This document shows positions 1 through 12,948 of a DNA stretch of 64,000 nucleotides, piece after piece. The notes under the pieces are model-generated. The model searched no databases. It saw only the letters and a program-made list of their open reading frames with translations, and was not told where the DNA came from. This stretch comes from Polysphondylium violaceum (lineage: Eukaryota > Evosea > Eumycetozoa > Dictyosteliales > Dictyosteliaceae). Position numbers and translations under genes: made by a program. Every line of letters starts with the position of its first letter. Positions within the stretch are counted from its first letter, which is position 1. Location of the stretch: assembly GCA_000277445.1 (NCBI GenBank), contig AJWJ01000042.1:1-64000 (forward strand), given 5' to 3'.

Positions 1-822
1 TTTTTTTTTTTTTTTTTTGTTCCTAATATTTTTGTCTCCAACGATTTGGATATTGTTAGCAATAAGGATAGGAGAAGGACTCTACCTCTTCAATCCGGCT
101 TCATCCGATAAATATTGATTGTAATTGAATTGAAAAAACTGTAATTCATTCAAATGTCGGTTTTGATCTTTATTTCACCATTGACTTTTGTTTTTTCTCC
201 CCTCTTTTTATTTTTTGCATGCGAACCGTGCCACTAAATTCAAAATGAAAACTCTTAGGAAGCTAATCTACTATAAATCATCATAAAAGAATTGTGATTA
301 TGATAATGCCAAAAGTAATAAAGTAAATTGAATCATGAGAATAATTTGTTTTTTTTTTTTTTTTTTTTTATAAATTTTTTTTTCCAACATCACCCACCCC
401 CTTTTTATCTATCTTTTGTCTTTGTACGGGCGTCAATATATATCTGTATCTTTGTTGTTCACACAAGATATTTGTGTATACACACACATACATAACAGTA
501 GTACTATTCGCCTCCCACCAATAGGTCATACTCACCCCATTCATCACTTGCCTGAAAAGTTTTGGGGGGTCATCATCAATTTAAAGTAATTGTTGTTTCT
601 AAGATACTAGACATGCGATACATATGAGATATACATACACATACAGAGAGATTGATCGGGGCCAAATCAAATGAAACGGATACACATAATAGAGACAGGG
701 GAGATAGATCATTTGATATCAATCACCCGAATTATCGTGATGTTCATCATGTTTAAACAGATCTCATCAGTGAATTGACAGATGTGTAATGATATGCTAA
801 TTTATCTATTTATATACTATAG
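1..822. other. 5' flank of PAN3, non-coding
   Basis: No gene is visible. The stretch is A/T-rich with long poly-T runs at 1-18 and about 350-370, alternating purine-pyrimidine tracts and no long open frame. It presumably carries the promoter and 5' leader of the downstream PAN3 gene, whose first exon I could not place with certainty. Confidence 0.6.
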
Positions 823-3359
823 TGTACCAACAGCAACAACCAAATAAAAACAGTGCATCACCAATCACCAATGGTGATGCAATAGCAACAAATGCAACTA
901 CACCCACCCCAACAACAACACCAACACCAACTGGTGCCAATAACATTACTTCTCCAACACAATCGACAACAACATCATCATCGTCATCAACAACAACAAC
1001 AATTGCACCAGCAACAACACCAATAAAGAATCCAGATTCACCTACATCTGTTACTATTCCTATTATATCTCCTTTAAAACAACCTTCAGCAACAATGTAC
1101 ATATCATCATCACATCACAAACACACTAATACACTACTACTAGCTTCATACTAACAAATAGGATGATAAACTATCTATACTATAGTGATGGAGTAACAAA
1201 CTCTTTTCAGAATATGAGTACTTCAAGTTCAGGAATTTTGAATTCTAATTGGGCAGAAAGAGGTGTTCCTGAGTATATCCCAAAACAACAACTTCAGCTA
1301 AAGCAACAGCAACAACAACAACAGCAGCAGCAACAGATCCTTCAGCAACAATATCTATCTCAGCAACAACAACAACAACATTATGATGAAAATGGAATGG
1401 ATAACTACGATGTATATAACAACTATGATGGGATTGATGACTATGATGGACAATATCATGTATGTAGAATAGTATATAGATGGGATATAGGCTATGTGTT
1501 TAATATTAATAATGGATAATACAGGATCAAATGGACCCAGGTTTACATTCACCCTATAGTAATAACAACCAAATGAACTATATAATACAACAGCAACGAA
1601 ACAATCAACAAACACCTCAAGGACTACAGTATCAACAATATCAACAATACCTACGACAGATGCAAGCACAACAGCAACAACAACCACCACAACCACAGTA
1701 TATAGCCAACAACAACAATAAACAAACATCACCTACACAACCTCAACAACAAGTACAACCACAACAGCAATCACAACCATCCTCTTCACCCTCACCTTCA
1801 CCTTCACCATCCCAACAACCATCCACTACATCAACATCAACACAACAACCATCACCTACTCAAACTCAACAACAAACAGTGGCCCAACAACAATCACTCC
1901 AACATCAACTACATTTACAACAATTACTTCAACACCAAACACCAAGCAATTTCAATCCATATCCATCATATTCAAATTCACAACAATCCATTAGAAACAA
2001 ACCAGGTAGAAGACTTCTTGGATCACTATTTATGTCTGAATCGTTAAAACAAGATTTAATCAATCAAAAATCTTTATTATATTTAACATTAGATCCCAAT
2101 GGTATTGTATATCTATCTACATTACTACTATTAATATATATGCTCATCTTACTAATACAATAACTATATTACTAGACCCAAGAATTAAAAACATACCACC
2201 AATGTTGAATAAATATCATTCACTTTATCCTTTGGATCAAGATTTACCTAGAGAGAATCAAGGTAAAATGTTTGGATACACTACCTCTGTATATAAAGCC
2301 ATTAGCACACTTGATGGATTACCCTATGCAATTAGAAGAGTAGAGGGTTTTAGACTATCAAGTGAATTTGCATTACAAGCTGCCGATACCTGGAGAAACA
2401 TTCAACATCCAAATGTAGTGACATTGAAAGAGATATTTGTAAGCAAAGAGTTTGGCGACAATAGTTCATTGTTTTTCACATATGAATTCTTTCCAGGCTC
2501 AGAGACATTGGAGAGCAAGTTTCTCAGTCAAACAGGACCACCCATTCCCGAGCCAGTGTTGTGGAGTTTTATTTGTCAAATCACATCTGCACTCAAAACC
2601 ATACATGCCAGTGGCCTTGTGTGTCGTGTGATCCATCCATCCAAGATCCTGTTGACCGGCAAGAACAGAATCCGTTTGAACGGTGTCGGTATATTTGACG
2701 TGGTAAACTATGATACACCCCGTAATCTTGCACAATACCAACACGAGGATCTTTTGTTGTTTGGCCGTCTGATCCTCAACCTCGCCTGTCGATCGGCCAT
2801 GTCGACCTCGAATGTCAATCTCGGCAAATCTATGGATTTCGTAGCGATAAAGTACAGCAAGGAGTTGTACAACTTGATTCTCTATCTTCTCACTAAACCA
2901 ATCATCAATCTACCAAATATCGACGATGTGTTGACGATGATTAGTGGTCGATTGATACAAGAAAACAACTATCTCCACACCTACACCGACGACCTCCAAG
3001 CCGAGCTCTCGAGGGAATACGAAAACGGTCGTCTATTTAAATTGATCACCAAACTGGGTTTCATCAACGAACGTCCGCTCTATGACATGGATCCTCGTTG
3101 GTCAGAGACTGGTGATTGCTATCTCATCAAGTTGTTCAGAGACTATATTTTCCACCAAATCTATGACGATGGCACCCCTGTTCTCGACTTTTGTCATGTC
3201 GTGGAAACTCTCAACAAGTTGGATTGTGGTGTTGATGAAAAAATACTTTTAATGAGCAGAGATGAACAATCATTATTAGTCGTCAGTTATAAAGATTTAA
3301 AAAAATGTATAGATAATGCTTTTGCTGAATTGGTTACTCAAAAGCCACCTCATATTTAA
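823..3359 (+). CDS. pan3: PAN3, regulatory subunit of the PAN2-PAN3 poly(A) nuclease
   Basis: PAN3 recruits the PAN2 deadenylase to poly(A)-binding protein on mRNA tails. The last exon (about 2176-3359) encodes a degenerate kinase fold: an N-lobe resembling VYKAISTLDGLPYAIRRV, CRVIHPSKIL where an HRD loop would be, and NGVGIFDV where DFG would be. It then has the coiled coil and knob, with NGRLFKLITKLGFINERP and WSETGDCYLIKLFRDYIFHQ typical of the family. The join DPN|DPRIKNIPPMLNKYHSLYPLD supports an intron at about 2102-2175; another lies at about 1460-1524. The N-terminal exons are Thr/Ser/Pro-, Gln- and Asn-rich, with a PAM2-like VPEYIPK near 1265. The 5' end is uncertain: the open frame before 1097 has no in-frame ATG, so either an upstream exon is missing or translation starts at 1163 or 1214. 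I see no N-terminal CCCH finger. Confidence 0.88.
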
Positions 3360-4108
3360 ATATTAATAATAGTAATAATCATCTTTTGGAAATTAATTAA
3401 TTCAATTTAATTTAATAGTAATAACCTCTTTGCTCAACAAACAATTGCTCCAATTTTTTATTAAACTCTCAAATAATCAATCAAAAAAAAAAATAGAAAA
3501 CCTTATTAATTATGTAGTATAATTGTTGTTGATTTGTTAATTTGTTGATTTATTGTATTTCCACCCTTTAATGTAAATTGTTCAACAAACAACAACTCTT
3601 ATCCATAACAAAAAAAAAACTTGAAAAAAAACAAATAAATAAATAAATAATCATTCTAATATAAAATAATAGAGTTGTATTCATATTAAGATAATTCTTG
3701 ATTCATTAATGAAAATGACTTAGGAATGTTCAATTTTCATTAATTTTTAAATTATAAAAAAAATATATGGACTCGGAGGTCCTCCATAGAAAAAAAAACA
3801 ATGTTAAAAAGTGGCTTAAAAAAAAAGATGTTTAAGTTGTTAGAGATATAAATATAATGATCAATACTACTATATTGGTAGTAGTTGTCCAAAAATCATA
3901 TTATTCAAAGAGTTTAGCATTTGTAAAAAAAAAAAATTGAAAAACGTTACTCGTTTTTTTTTGGGTAGTGAGAATTTTTTTTTTTTGTATTTTTTTTTCG
4001 AATTTTTGATCCAATTTTTTTTTTTTGACGCGCAGGCCGCTTTCACAAAAATCTTTTTCCTCACTATATTCTGTTAGCTACTCTGTATAGTCATAGTCAC
4101 CTCACACC
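3360..4108. other. intergenic, PAN3 3' side and rpl31 promoter
   Basis: No gene seen. The stretch is rich in poly-A and poly-T with a GGAGGTCCTCC palindrome near 3775. The T-rich stretch just before 4100 is probably the rpl31 core promoter and leader. Confidence 0.6.
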
Positions 4109-4711
4109 ATGTCTACCAAAACCACCAAAGAGCCAATCAGCCGTGAATACACCATCAATCTCCACAAGAGACTCTATGGAACGTATGTTTCACACATTAC
4201 TATATAGATATACAGGTTCACAGACAGATTAGATAGATTGATTGATGATTGTGTGGTTGGTTGATTGATTGGATTGATTGTTGATTATGAATGTTGATGA
4301 GGATAGAGATAATGGACACAACCAACATTCATGATTGATATGGATTGAGTCGAGAAACTACCACAACTGATCAACAACTATTGTCACGAATCTATCTCAT
4401 TTCAATGTTAGCAGTTATTAACATCATTCCATTCATATTTTAGTACCTTCAAAGATAGAGCTCCAAAAGCTGTCAAACAAATCAAATTGTTTGCCCAAAA
4501 GACTATGGGTACCAGAGATGTCCGTATTGATAACAAATTAAACACTTTCCTTTGGGGTCAAGGTATCAAAAACGTTCCACATCGTGTTCGTGTTGTCCTC
4601 TCTAGAAAGAGAAACGAAGATGAAAACGCTGAAGAAAAACTTTACACTTTAGCTTCTTTAGTTGTTGTCAAATCCTTCAAGAAACTCCAAACCAAAGTTG
4701 TTTCTGAATAA
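4109..4711 (+). CDS. rpl31: 60S ribosomal protein L31 (eL31)
   Basis: This is a structural protein of the large ribosomal subunit near the peptide exit tunnel. Two exons, 4109-4182 and 4444-4711, are joined across a 261-base intron with a GTATGT donor and TTTTAG acceptor. The spliced protein has 113 residues, the usual family length. It starts [24 protein letters not shown] and continues [28 protein letters not shown] and [20 protein letters not shown], all diagnostic of eL31. The split codon after the Gly-Thr junction reads correctly. An intron early in a ribosomal protein gene is common. The identification is secure. Confidence 0.96.
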
Positions 4712-4969
4712 ATAGTAGAATAAATAGAAACTATAAGGAAAAAACATTTAAAAATCAACTATCCTCAAGCATACGACATGCGAGATAATGATAGTTTAGT
4801 GTAAATATTATTTTTCCCCTCTCTCCCATATATCATATATCTGATGTGTGTTTATGTGTTATTTCATTTGAGTAGTATTTGTATGAAAAAAGATGTAAAA
4901 CAAGAGATAAAAGAAAGAGTAATATGGCTATGTACAGATGGTTTTATTGAGCAGTTTGTATCGAGGTTG

Positions 4970-5686
4970 TTAATTCAAGATTTTAGTAGCATTGGTCACA
5001 TTGACCGATTTCTTGAGCACCTGGGATACTTTTTCTTTGGTTTTGATAGAATCTTTGGAAATTGAATCAATGTTTTCATTTATGTTGTTTAAAATATCAA
5101 GAGATTGTTGGTGATTGGGATGTTGAGTCGATTGTGTTTCATTTGATGATGATGAGGGCGATGGAGTAATTGTGTTTTTAATTAAAGTTTGTTGTACTTC
5201 TTGTTGAACTAAACGAGGTACTTCATTTCTAAGTTGTGTCACTCTACTCACAACAGATTCTAAATCTCTAGTGAGCATAACAGATTGCTCTGTGAGATTG
5301 GGATCTGCGACTTCTGATTCAAATTGTTTAATCTTTTCAAATGATTGATTAGATATCTTTTTAACTTGTATATTGTTGTTGTTAGTGTTCTTATTAACTG
5401 GTACTGCTGGTTCTTGTTGTTGTACTATTACTTGGCTTTGAAATGTAGTTAATAAATTTGCTTTACATTCTTGTAAATATACTTTAAGTCCCTCTATTTC
5501 CTGTTCTGATAATTGATTCTTTGTGCCGCTGTCTTGTTGGTGTTGTTGCTGTAACTGATTGATAAATTCCATTTGCAAAGAATTCCAAGTGAGATCAAGT
5601 TCATTCAAATATGCTTGATTTACTTTTATACTTGGTTTATTCATATTGGTAGTATTGTTGTTGTTTTGTATCGTCGGTGTTGACAT
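4970..5686 (-). CDS. coiled-coil protein, possibly kinetochore NSL1/Mis14-like
   Basis: This is a single-exon gene of 238 residues. After a short Asn-rich start it shows helical segments (VNQAYLNELDLTWNSLQMEF and SEQEIEGLKVYLQECKANLL), then a longer heptad-like block around residues 130-165 (LTRDLESVVSRVTQLRNEVP), a Ser/Thr/Gln linker, and a C-terminal helix (ILNNINENIDSISKDSIKTK). The LRxEVP block within a coiled coil is reminiscent of the NSL1/Mis14 subunit of the MIS12 kinetochore complex, which is also small and helical, but I see no decisive motif. It could equally be another small coiled-coil adaptor. The reading frame is well supported by composition and length; the function is not. 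Confidence 0.75.
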   Translation of the reverse strand: MSTPTIQNNNNTTNMNKPSIKVNQAYLNELDLTWNSLQMEFINQLQQQHQQDSGTKNQLSEQEIEGLKVYLQECKANLLTTFQSQVIVQQQEPAVPVNKNTNNNNIQVKKISNQSFEKIKQFESEVADPNLTEQSVMLTRDLESVVSRVTQLRNEVPRLVQQEVQQTLIKNTITPSPSSSSNETQSTQHPNHQQSLDILNNINENIDSISKDSIKTKEKVSQVLKKSVNVTNATKILN

Positions 5687-7039
5687 TGTTTTATTTATAA
5701 ATATATAGATTCAATGATCTGTCGTGAGAAATAAGTGAAATGAAAATCTATGCAAAAGTTTTTCAAAAAAAGGCGCCAAGCCGATCAAAAATTTTATTTA
5801 TTTATTTTGTGTGGGATTGTGGGTGTCAATTTTATTGGAAACAAAGAGGTGTGATTTTAATAAAGTGTTGTTTGGGTTATTATCCACTTTGAGCACCTCA
5901 TCAAATGGTTTGATTTGGACTAATATTAAGAATTGTATAAAGAGTGTTTATTTTGGGTTATTTCTACATCTACATTACATTTTGATTAATTCTATCTCAT
6001 CTTTTCTCACAAACTAGCTATTGTTATGTTTGTTGGAAACAATTTACGATAATGTGCGATATTTGGGCAATTGCCTATCACTTTTCCTTGCCGTTGAAAC
6101 CCAAAAAAATTAAAAAAAAAAAATTATGATAAAAAATTTTGGCCACCCCACCACAATTATCTAAAATTTTTAATTTTTTTTTACAAATGATTTGTTTTGC
6201 TATAGCATGATTTGGAAGATTCAAACAAAACTTGACACACAGATATAATATATTATATATATAGTAGTAATTACAGGAGTACTGATTGTTGTTTTATAAC
6301 CATACAATCTTAATTTTTTTTTTTTTTTTTTTTTGGGTTTACCATATTGTAATTATCTCAAATTTTTACTACCACCTCAGACACACGACCACACACTATT
6401 AAAATAGTTGATGAGGTGTAAAGATATTTGATTGTGGTGAATCGATATCTTTATCTCTAATTATGCAGTGTTATGCATGTGGTAGTGGTGGTGATTTCTT
6501 TTATAGTAATACATTTAACTAACACACACCACATTATCCCCATTACATTAATCTTATATAAATATAGACATCAATAGCAGTCGGAAATAGATATCCCAAT
6601 ACTCCTTTCCATTCACATCCTCCCCTCCTCTATTTATTATTTCATAACAACAATAACAACAGCATCCACACACCCCATGTACTATTATCATTAAATTATT
6701 GTTAAAATAATAATTATCCAATCACAATAACAACAATAACAATAACAACAACATTTAAATAATTATTCAATATTTAAACAAAATTTATTACAATCACAAT
6801 CAATTATTTAAATATTTATTATTGTTTATATTGTTAATTAAACATTTCTATAGATTTGTTTGTGTTTGTGTTTAGTCATCACAATCATAATCACATCAAT
6901 TACCAATTATTCCACACTCTCTCACTCACTTTTACAATATCAATTATTTATTTTGTAATATATTTCGTTGCTTTTTTCAATACACACACGCTAGTGAACA
7001 GAACAACAAGAGCAACAACAACAACAACACTAACTAAAA
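5687..7039. other. long intergenic region between divergent genes
   Basis: No gene is seen across about 1.35 kb. It separates two divergently transcribed genes, so it should hold two promoters. Visible features are a perfect GGCAATTGCC palindrome near 6068, a long poly-T run near 6310, and CA-rich DNA approaching 7000 that probably is the leader of the RacGEF gene. Short open frames here are hydrophobic and T-rich, without coding character. Confidence 0.6.
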
Positions 7040-10000
7040 ATGTCAAAGACATATATCTCTTCAAGTAATTCTTCTCATGCGAATTGGGAAAACATTCAAA
7101 TTGATGTAAATATCCTCCTTTATTTTTCACACACCACACACACACCCCCTGATAACTGACTTTATCCATCCTTAATACATACAAATATGTATAAAACTAC
7201 CCACTACCCACTACCCACAACCCACACACCACACCGGACATACATCCTAAATCATACATCATCATACATCATCACTACCACTATCACATACCACCTCAAC
7301 AACAACAACAACAATAACAACTAATAATAATCATTTCAACTCAAATCACAAATTAATAATCAAATATCATCACCATCAACAACATCGTCATCATAATCAC
7401 AATAATCACAAATATCCAATATATCAAATATATATATCCAACAAACTCTATTCCTCATTTCTTTTTTTCTCTTTTCCCTCAATTGATACTTTAATTTATT
7501 ATCAATTATTGGATACTATATTCTCGCACCCACACATACCATTATTTATTATTATTATTATCCGTACCATACTATTTATATTTATTTATTTATTAACCTC
7601 TCTATTCTATACAAACATACATATTAAATAATATAATAATAATAATAATAATGATTATAACATTAAATAATTTAAATGACAATAATATTCAAACTAAAAA
7701 GGCATTCACAGGATGGATTAATCAACATTTACAAGAAAGACAATTGGTTGTTAAAGACCTTGCAACAGATTTTTCAGACGGTGTTATTTTATTGAATCTA
7801 TTGGAAATATTGTCGGGGAAAAAGATACCCAGATATGTTAGATATCCAAAGTTTTTACAACACAAGATTGACAATATCAACGTTGGTGTAGGATTCATGG
7901 AAAAGGTGTTTGACATCAAAGTCGTTGGTTGCAATGCCAAAGACATTGTCGATGGAAATTTAAAACAAATCATGGGTATCATCTTTCTTTTGATACAAAA
8001 AATGAAAGCAAACATGCAATTGGAACACCAACAACAAGAGTTACACCAACAAAACCCTGATGAAGCCAATGCACAGCCAGCTACACAATCGACTACAACA
8101 ACCACCACTAAACCAAATAGATCATTTAGAGCTACTCTAGGTGCTGCCGATATTTCAAAATTCTCTAATAATCCAAATCATCATCATCATCACACACCCG
8201 CCACAGCTCAACAACCTATTTCCACTGCTGCCGCTGCTGCACCAGTGGCCACCACCACATCAACAGTTGCACCATCAAATACTACACCAGTTACTGAATC
8301 CACATCGACACCAACAGCAGCAGCAGCAGCAACAGTACCAACAACAGCACCAGCAACAGCAACAGCCAATAGTGAATCAAATGTTGTCAAAGGTAATCTA
8401 TCAACAGTCAAAGCCGATACAAATACTGGTATTTCAGTTAGTACCATTAGATCTAAATTTATAGGAGAGTTTGTCAGCAATAAGGAAGAGGGCGCTGCAC
8501 CACACAGACATACAGTGTCACATGTGTCTACCGATAGAGTGTTGAGAAAGACAGAGTCTGGTTTAATCATGTCTGGTGGATTGTCATTTAGCAGTTTAGA
8601 CAAGTTTATCGAAGTCAAGTTTAACGAAAAGTCGACACTCTATGACCTCGACAAGCTCATCACCGTCCAATCGATCGTTCGTAGATTCCTTGCACGTCTT
8701 CAACACGGCGAGGCCATCAAGAGATACAGAAAGAAATTGGCCGACTACCGATTCTACATCCTCTCCAATCCCAAGGCCTACAGAGGCATCTGCAAAGCAC
8801 AATCTGCCGTCAGAGGTCGTCTCGAGAGAAAGAGACTCTACAAACTCTTTCCACTCTACAGACGTAACGAGATTGTCAAGGAAATCATGTCTACAGAATT
8901 CAAGTATGTCCAATCACTCGAGATTGTCTGCAAACACTATCTCAAAGAATCGTCCACCTTTATCACTCAACAACAGGTGCGTAGTATATTTTCTCAAATT
9001 GAAGTCATTTTCAGTTACAATAGTCTGATTGTCGAGAAGCTCCAAGCTCGTTACACTAGATGGTATTCTAGTGGCCAAAAGATTGGTGATATTTTCTGTC
9101 AAATGACAGAGTTTCTCAAGGTCTACACCATGTATGTCAACAACTATAACAACTCTTTTAAAACCATCACCGAGTGTATGGAGAATCCCAAATTTGCTGC
9201 CCTCTTGGAAAGAAATAGAAATCTCTTTGGTTTAGATTTATCTGCATTCCTTATTATGCCTATTCAAAGTAAGTGTCTAGTAAAATATGTAACTGTTATA
9301 TCTATATTATCCTTGGTACTAACAACATCACCACCATTACATAGGAATTCCACGTTATATTTTATTACTTCAAGATCTTTACAAGAATACAAGTGAGTCA
9401 CATCCAGATCATATTGATCTCACAAATGCATTGAAAAAGATGAAGGATGTCGCCGAATATGTAAATGAAAAGAAACGTGAGGCAGAGAATCTCAATCAAG
9501 TGTTGATGATTCAGTCAAACTTGACTGGCAAGTTTAATAATCTTGCTGAGCCACATCGTCGTTATGTGAGAAAAGGACCCGTTGTATCCAATGATAAAGT
9601 GTATCTTTACATTTTATTCAACGATATATTGGTAAAGACAGAGAACAAGAGTATTGCCAAGATTAGAGACAGCACTCGTTTGTCATTATCTGGCAAAGCA
9701 CTCAATAATGCTACCAGTCACCAGAGCACCAGCAGTACCAGTGTTGTAAATAGCAATGAGGGAAAGAGTAAATACGTCAACTCTTATCTCCTCAACGGAT
9801 CCTCTGTTTGGAACTCTAATCCCGACAGTTTGTCGTTCCAAGTGATCAATGTGGTCGATGTCAACGAGACTAGCAATACTCACGAGAATGCCAATTCCTC
9901 ATCATCGTCTTCACTGTCTTCGTCCATCTCTCCAGCCTTGTCTTCGTTGTTTAGCAGTGGCAGTAACGCCAGCAGCAACGCATCCACTCCAGTACTCCCA

Positions 10001-12415
10001 TCAGGCCTCGTTGCCACCACCTCGCTTTCCCTCGAGGCACTCAGCATGGACGAAAAGATGATTTGGATGAGTGAGATTGATGAATGCATCAACCAGTTGC
10101 AGGAAAAGACAAAGAGCAAAAAGAGAGCATTGATCACCGACACCGAAGAGCTCATCAGCACCCCCTATGAGCCATTGAAGGACTTTGAATTCTCGGGTCA
10201 TCTCTCCAAGAAGCACAGTGAGTTGGTGTGGAAGTCTAAAAACTTTATCCTCAAAAACAACCATCTCTACTACCACCGTTACAGCTCTGTCGACTCTCCC
10301 AAAGAGCCCACTAAAATGAAGGCCATCAATCTCGTGCTCTGCTCAGTCAAGTTGGCCCAAGTCGTCGACCATCCCTACTGTTTCCAATTAAACACACCAA
10401 CCAGAATCTATTTCTTTGCTTGTCAAGATTCCACCAACCTCTTCCAATGGATCTCGGCCATCAGACAATCCATCCGAAAGAAATTAGAGTCACTCCAAGA
10501 AGACGACGTCCACGTGGCCACTCCACCTGCCCACACAACCCAAGGATCCTCTTCTTCCATTAGCCCCGCCCTAGCCGCCACCAGTCCACCCGTCAACAGC
10601 AGCGGCTCTGCATCCTCAACCCCCATGCTTACATCACAGGTATTTTATAACACTTCATTCTTTTTAGTCTCACCCCTCACCTCTCGTCCTAAATCTATCT
10701 CTACTAGCACACCATCCACCTCTCTTTCTTCCTCCTCCTCTGTCTATTCTCTTCCCATCCAAAATGCTTATTATAATTATTATAATAGTAATAGTAATAA
10801 TAACCATAACAATCCATCTATTCATTCATCTTCATCTCTATCCTGTTCTTCTTCTCTATCTTCCTCATCTTCTACTCCTTCCAATTCATCTCCTAACTCT
10901 TTATCTGTCCCATCACCTGCACCATCTCATCGTAAAAATTCTTATCGTCATTCTCTTACATCTCCTTTAAAACTTAACTTCATTGCAAATCTCCTAAGTA
11001 TTGGATCAAGTACTACTAAATCCACCTCTTTATCACCATCTTCATCTAAAAGTGGTGGATCCAATCTACAAAAGTCAACATCTAGTTCAAGCTCATCATG
11101 TCCATCTACGTCCAACAATACTCTAAAGCCATCAAAAAGTCCAAGAAGAGCTGTTTCCTCTTCTTCATTTTATGATTAATCTTTCCTATCCTGTCTATCT
11201 CTTTCTTTCTTCTTTGCTCTATCCTCCTATTCTCTATCCCATCTCTCTCTTTCTACCTATCTATTATTGATTGTGCGATTGTCAACCTCCTGTAATCTCT
11301 AATATGTATTAACATTTTACCATCTATTTCAAATTAATTTAATTTTATAGCAACAAGCGGTTCAAGATAATATATTCCAATTGGCCGAGAATAAGGTTTG
11401 TGCCGATTGTGGGGCCAGTGATCCCAGTTGGGTATCAACAAACTATGGTGTTGTGATTTGTGTCGATTGTTCATCGATTCACAAACATTTACCAAATGGT
11501 CTAGCAAGTGTAAAATCTGTGAGATCATTGAGTAATGCCTCGTTTGCTGAATTAGAGTTTTTCAAGAATGAAGGCAACCAAAAGGCTAACAACAAGTATG
11601 AAAGAAATGTGCCACAAAACATTCAAAAGCCAAGTCCAAAAGATACCTATGAGACTAAATTGGCATGGATTAGAGCCAAATATCTTGCTGGATCTCAAAG
11701 CTCAGACACCCCTCCATCTCCATCTGAAATTCGTAGATTTAGTATTCAAGTCAATCACAGCAACTCACCACAAAGTAGTACCAGTAATTCACCAGTATTG
11801 GCATCTGCTGGTGCTGAAAACGCTGTGACTCCTCCACCTCAAAATGTAACATTAGAATCCACTGTAAATAATAATAATCAACAATCTCAACCAACAACAC
11901 CACCAAGTGACACTGTGTCGCCCATTTCTGCATCCCCACAGTCATCCTCACCATTAAATAATGATAGCGAAACTTTTGATATGAATGGACTTAATATCAA
12001 AGGCGATACATCCAACGGTAAGGGAACATGGAGGGCTGGATCACACAGTCAGGAACCCGTCACTCGAAAAAAGAGTTTCCTCGATCGTCCCACTCGTGTG
12101 CCACCCAAATCTGAGCACGAGGGCTATTTGTTTAAATCCAGCAGACCATTTTCAAACAACTCTGGTGACTGGAAAAAGTATTTATTCATCTTTAAAAATG
12201 GTGTGTTGACATACTACAAGGTCGACAAAAAGAACAAGAGAAAAGAAAAGGGCATCATTGATCTTTTCCACTCTATTAAAATGGAAGCAAGACCAAAACA
12301 AAAATACGCCTTTACAGTGGTCACCGAACAAAGACTCTTCTTTTTAGCCGCCGAAACTGACGAAGAAATGAAAAATTGGGTTGAAACTCTTATTTCCTAT
12401 TTAGAGTATAAATAA
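7040..12415 (+). CDS. gxcDD: GxcDD-type RacGEF with CH, IQ, DH-PH, PH, ArfGAP and PH domains
   Basis: Splicing exons 7040-7105, 7702-9268, 9345-10639 and 11351-12415 gives 1330 residues in one frame. Domains in order: calponin homology (NWENIQID then AFTGWINQHLQERQ, about 15-125), an Ala/Thr/Gln linker, IQ motifs (TVQSIVRRFLARL and ICKAQSAVRGRLERKR), a DH domain (EIVKEIMSTEFKYVQSLEIV; RIPRYILLLQDLYKNT across an intron), its PH (VYLYILFNDILVKTEN), a second PH (FSGHLSKKHSELVWKSKNF), an ArfGAP zinc finger (CADC...CVDC) and a last PH (HEGYLFKSSRPF). D. discoideum GxcDD has this unusual combination. Such proteins activate Rac at the cell cortex. Two oddities are a Lys at the arginine-finger position of the ArfGAP domain and a 711-base third intron that stays open for about 180 codons. 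The first intron is about 596 bases; its acceptor at 7701 is the only one that joins the CH domain in phase. Confidence 0.9.
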
Positions 12416-12948
12416 ATATCCTCAACATCATTAATAAATACATAATACAACTATACAATAAAAAATCAAATTTATTATTAAAATTAATCCAAGCGTGGAA
12501 TATGAATATAATTGATGAGGATCATGATCACATGAACAAATCAATAATCCTAAATTTGGTATTTGTAAAATCTAGTTGTTCTTTCATTTCCACCCCATTG
12601 CAAAAATCGTTGATCAATTTAATATTTTCTGTTTGGGGTGCTCGCATTGGAATAAAAAATACCCATCCTGGAGCTGGGAGAAAAGTCGAAAGAAACTTTT
12701 TTTTTATATTGGCCAAATCTGTGAATTTATGCAATTTTTTTGTGTTTTTTTTGACATAAAATACGGAAAATGGCCGCCTTGTTTTTTTTTTTTATTTTAT
12801 TTTTTTAAAAAAAAAATCTTAATTTCTAAGGAGGGTCTCAGCAACAGCAGCAGCAAGGAATAATATAGATCATATATATTAGTATATTAGCATTCTTTCT
12901 CTCAATCCTCTTTTATATTATTTCGATTAGCATATATACATATAGAAA
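12416..12948. other. intergenic
   Basis: No gene seen. The stretch is A/T-rich with poly-T near 12780, then a CAGCAG-containing stretch near 12845 and a T-rich leader in front of the next ATG. Confidence 0.55.

Noticed and set aside
806-1102. Val/Ile-rich open frame on the minus strand of the PAN3 N-terminal region
   Set aside because: It is the complement of ACA/CCA/ACC repeats encoding Thr/Pro; the plus-strand reading fits the gene.
5811-6017. 68-codon hydrophobic open frame in the intergenic region
   Set aside because: Composition is that of T-rich non-coding DNA; no family resemblance or splice partner seen.
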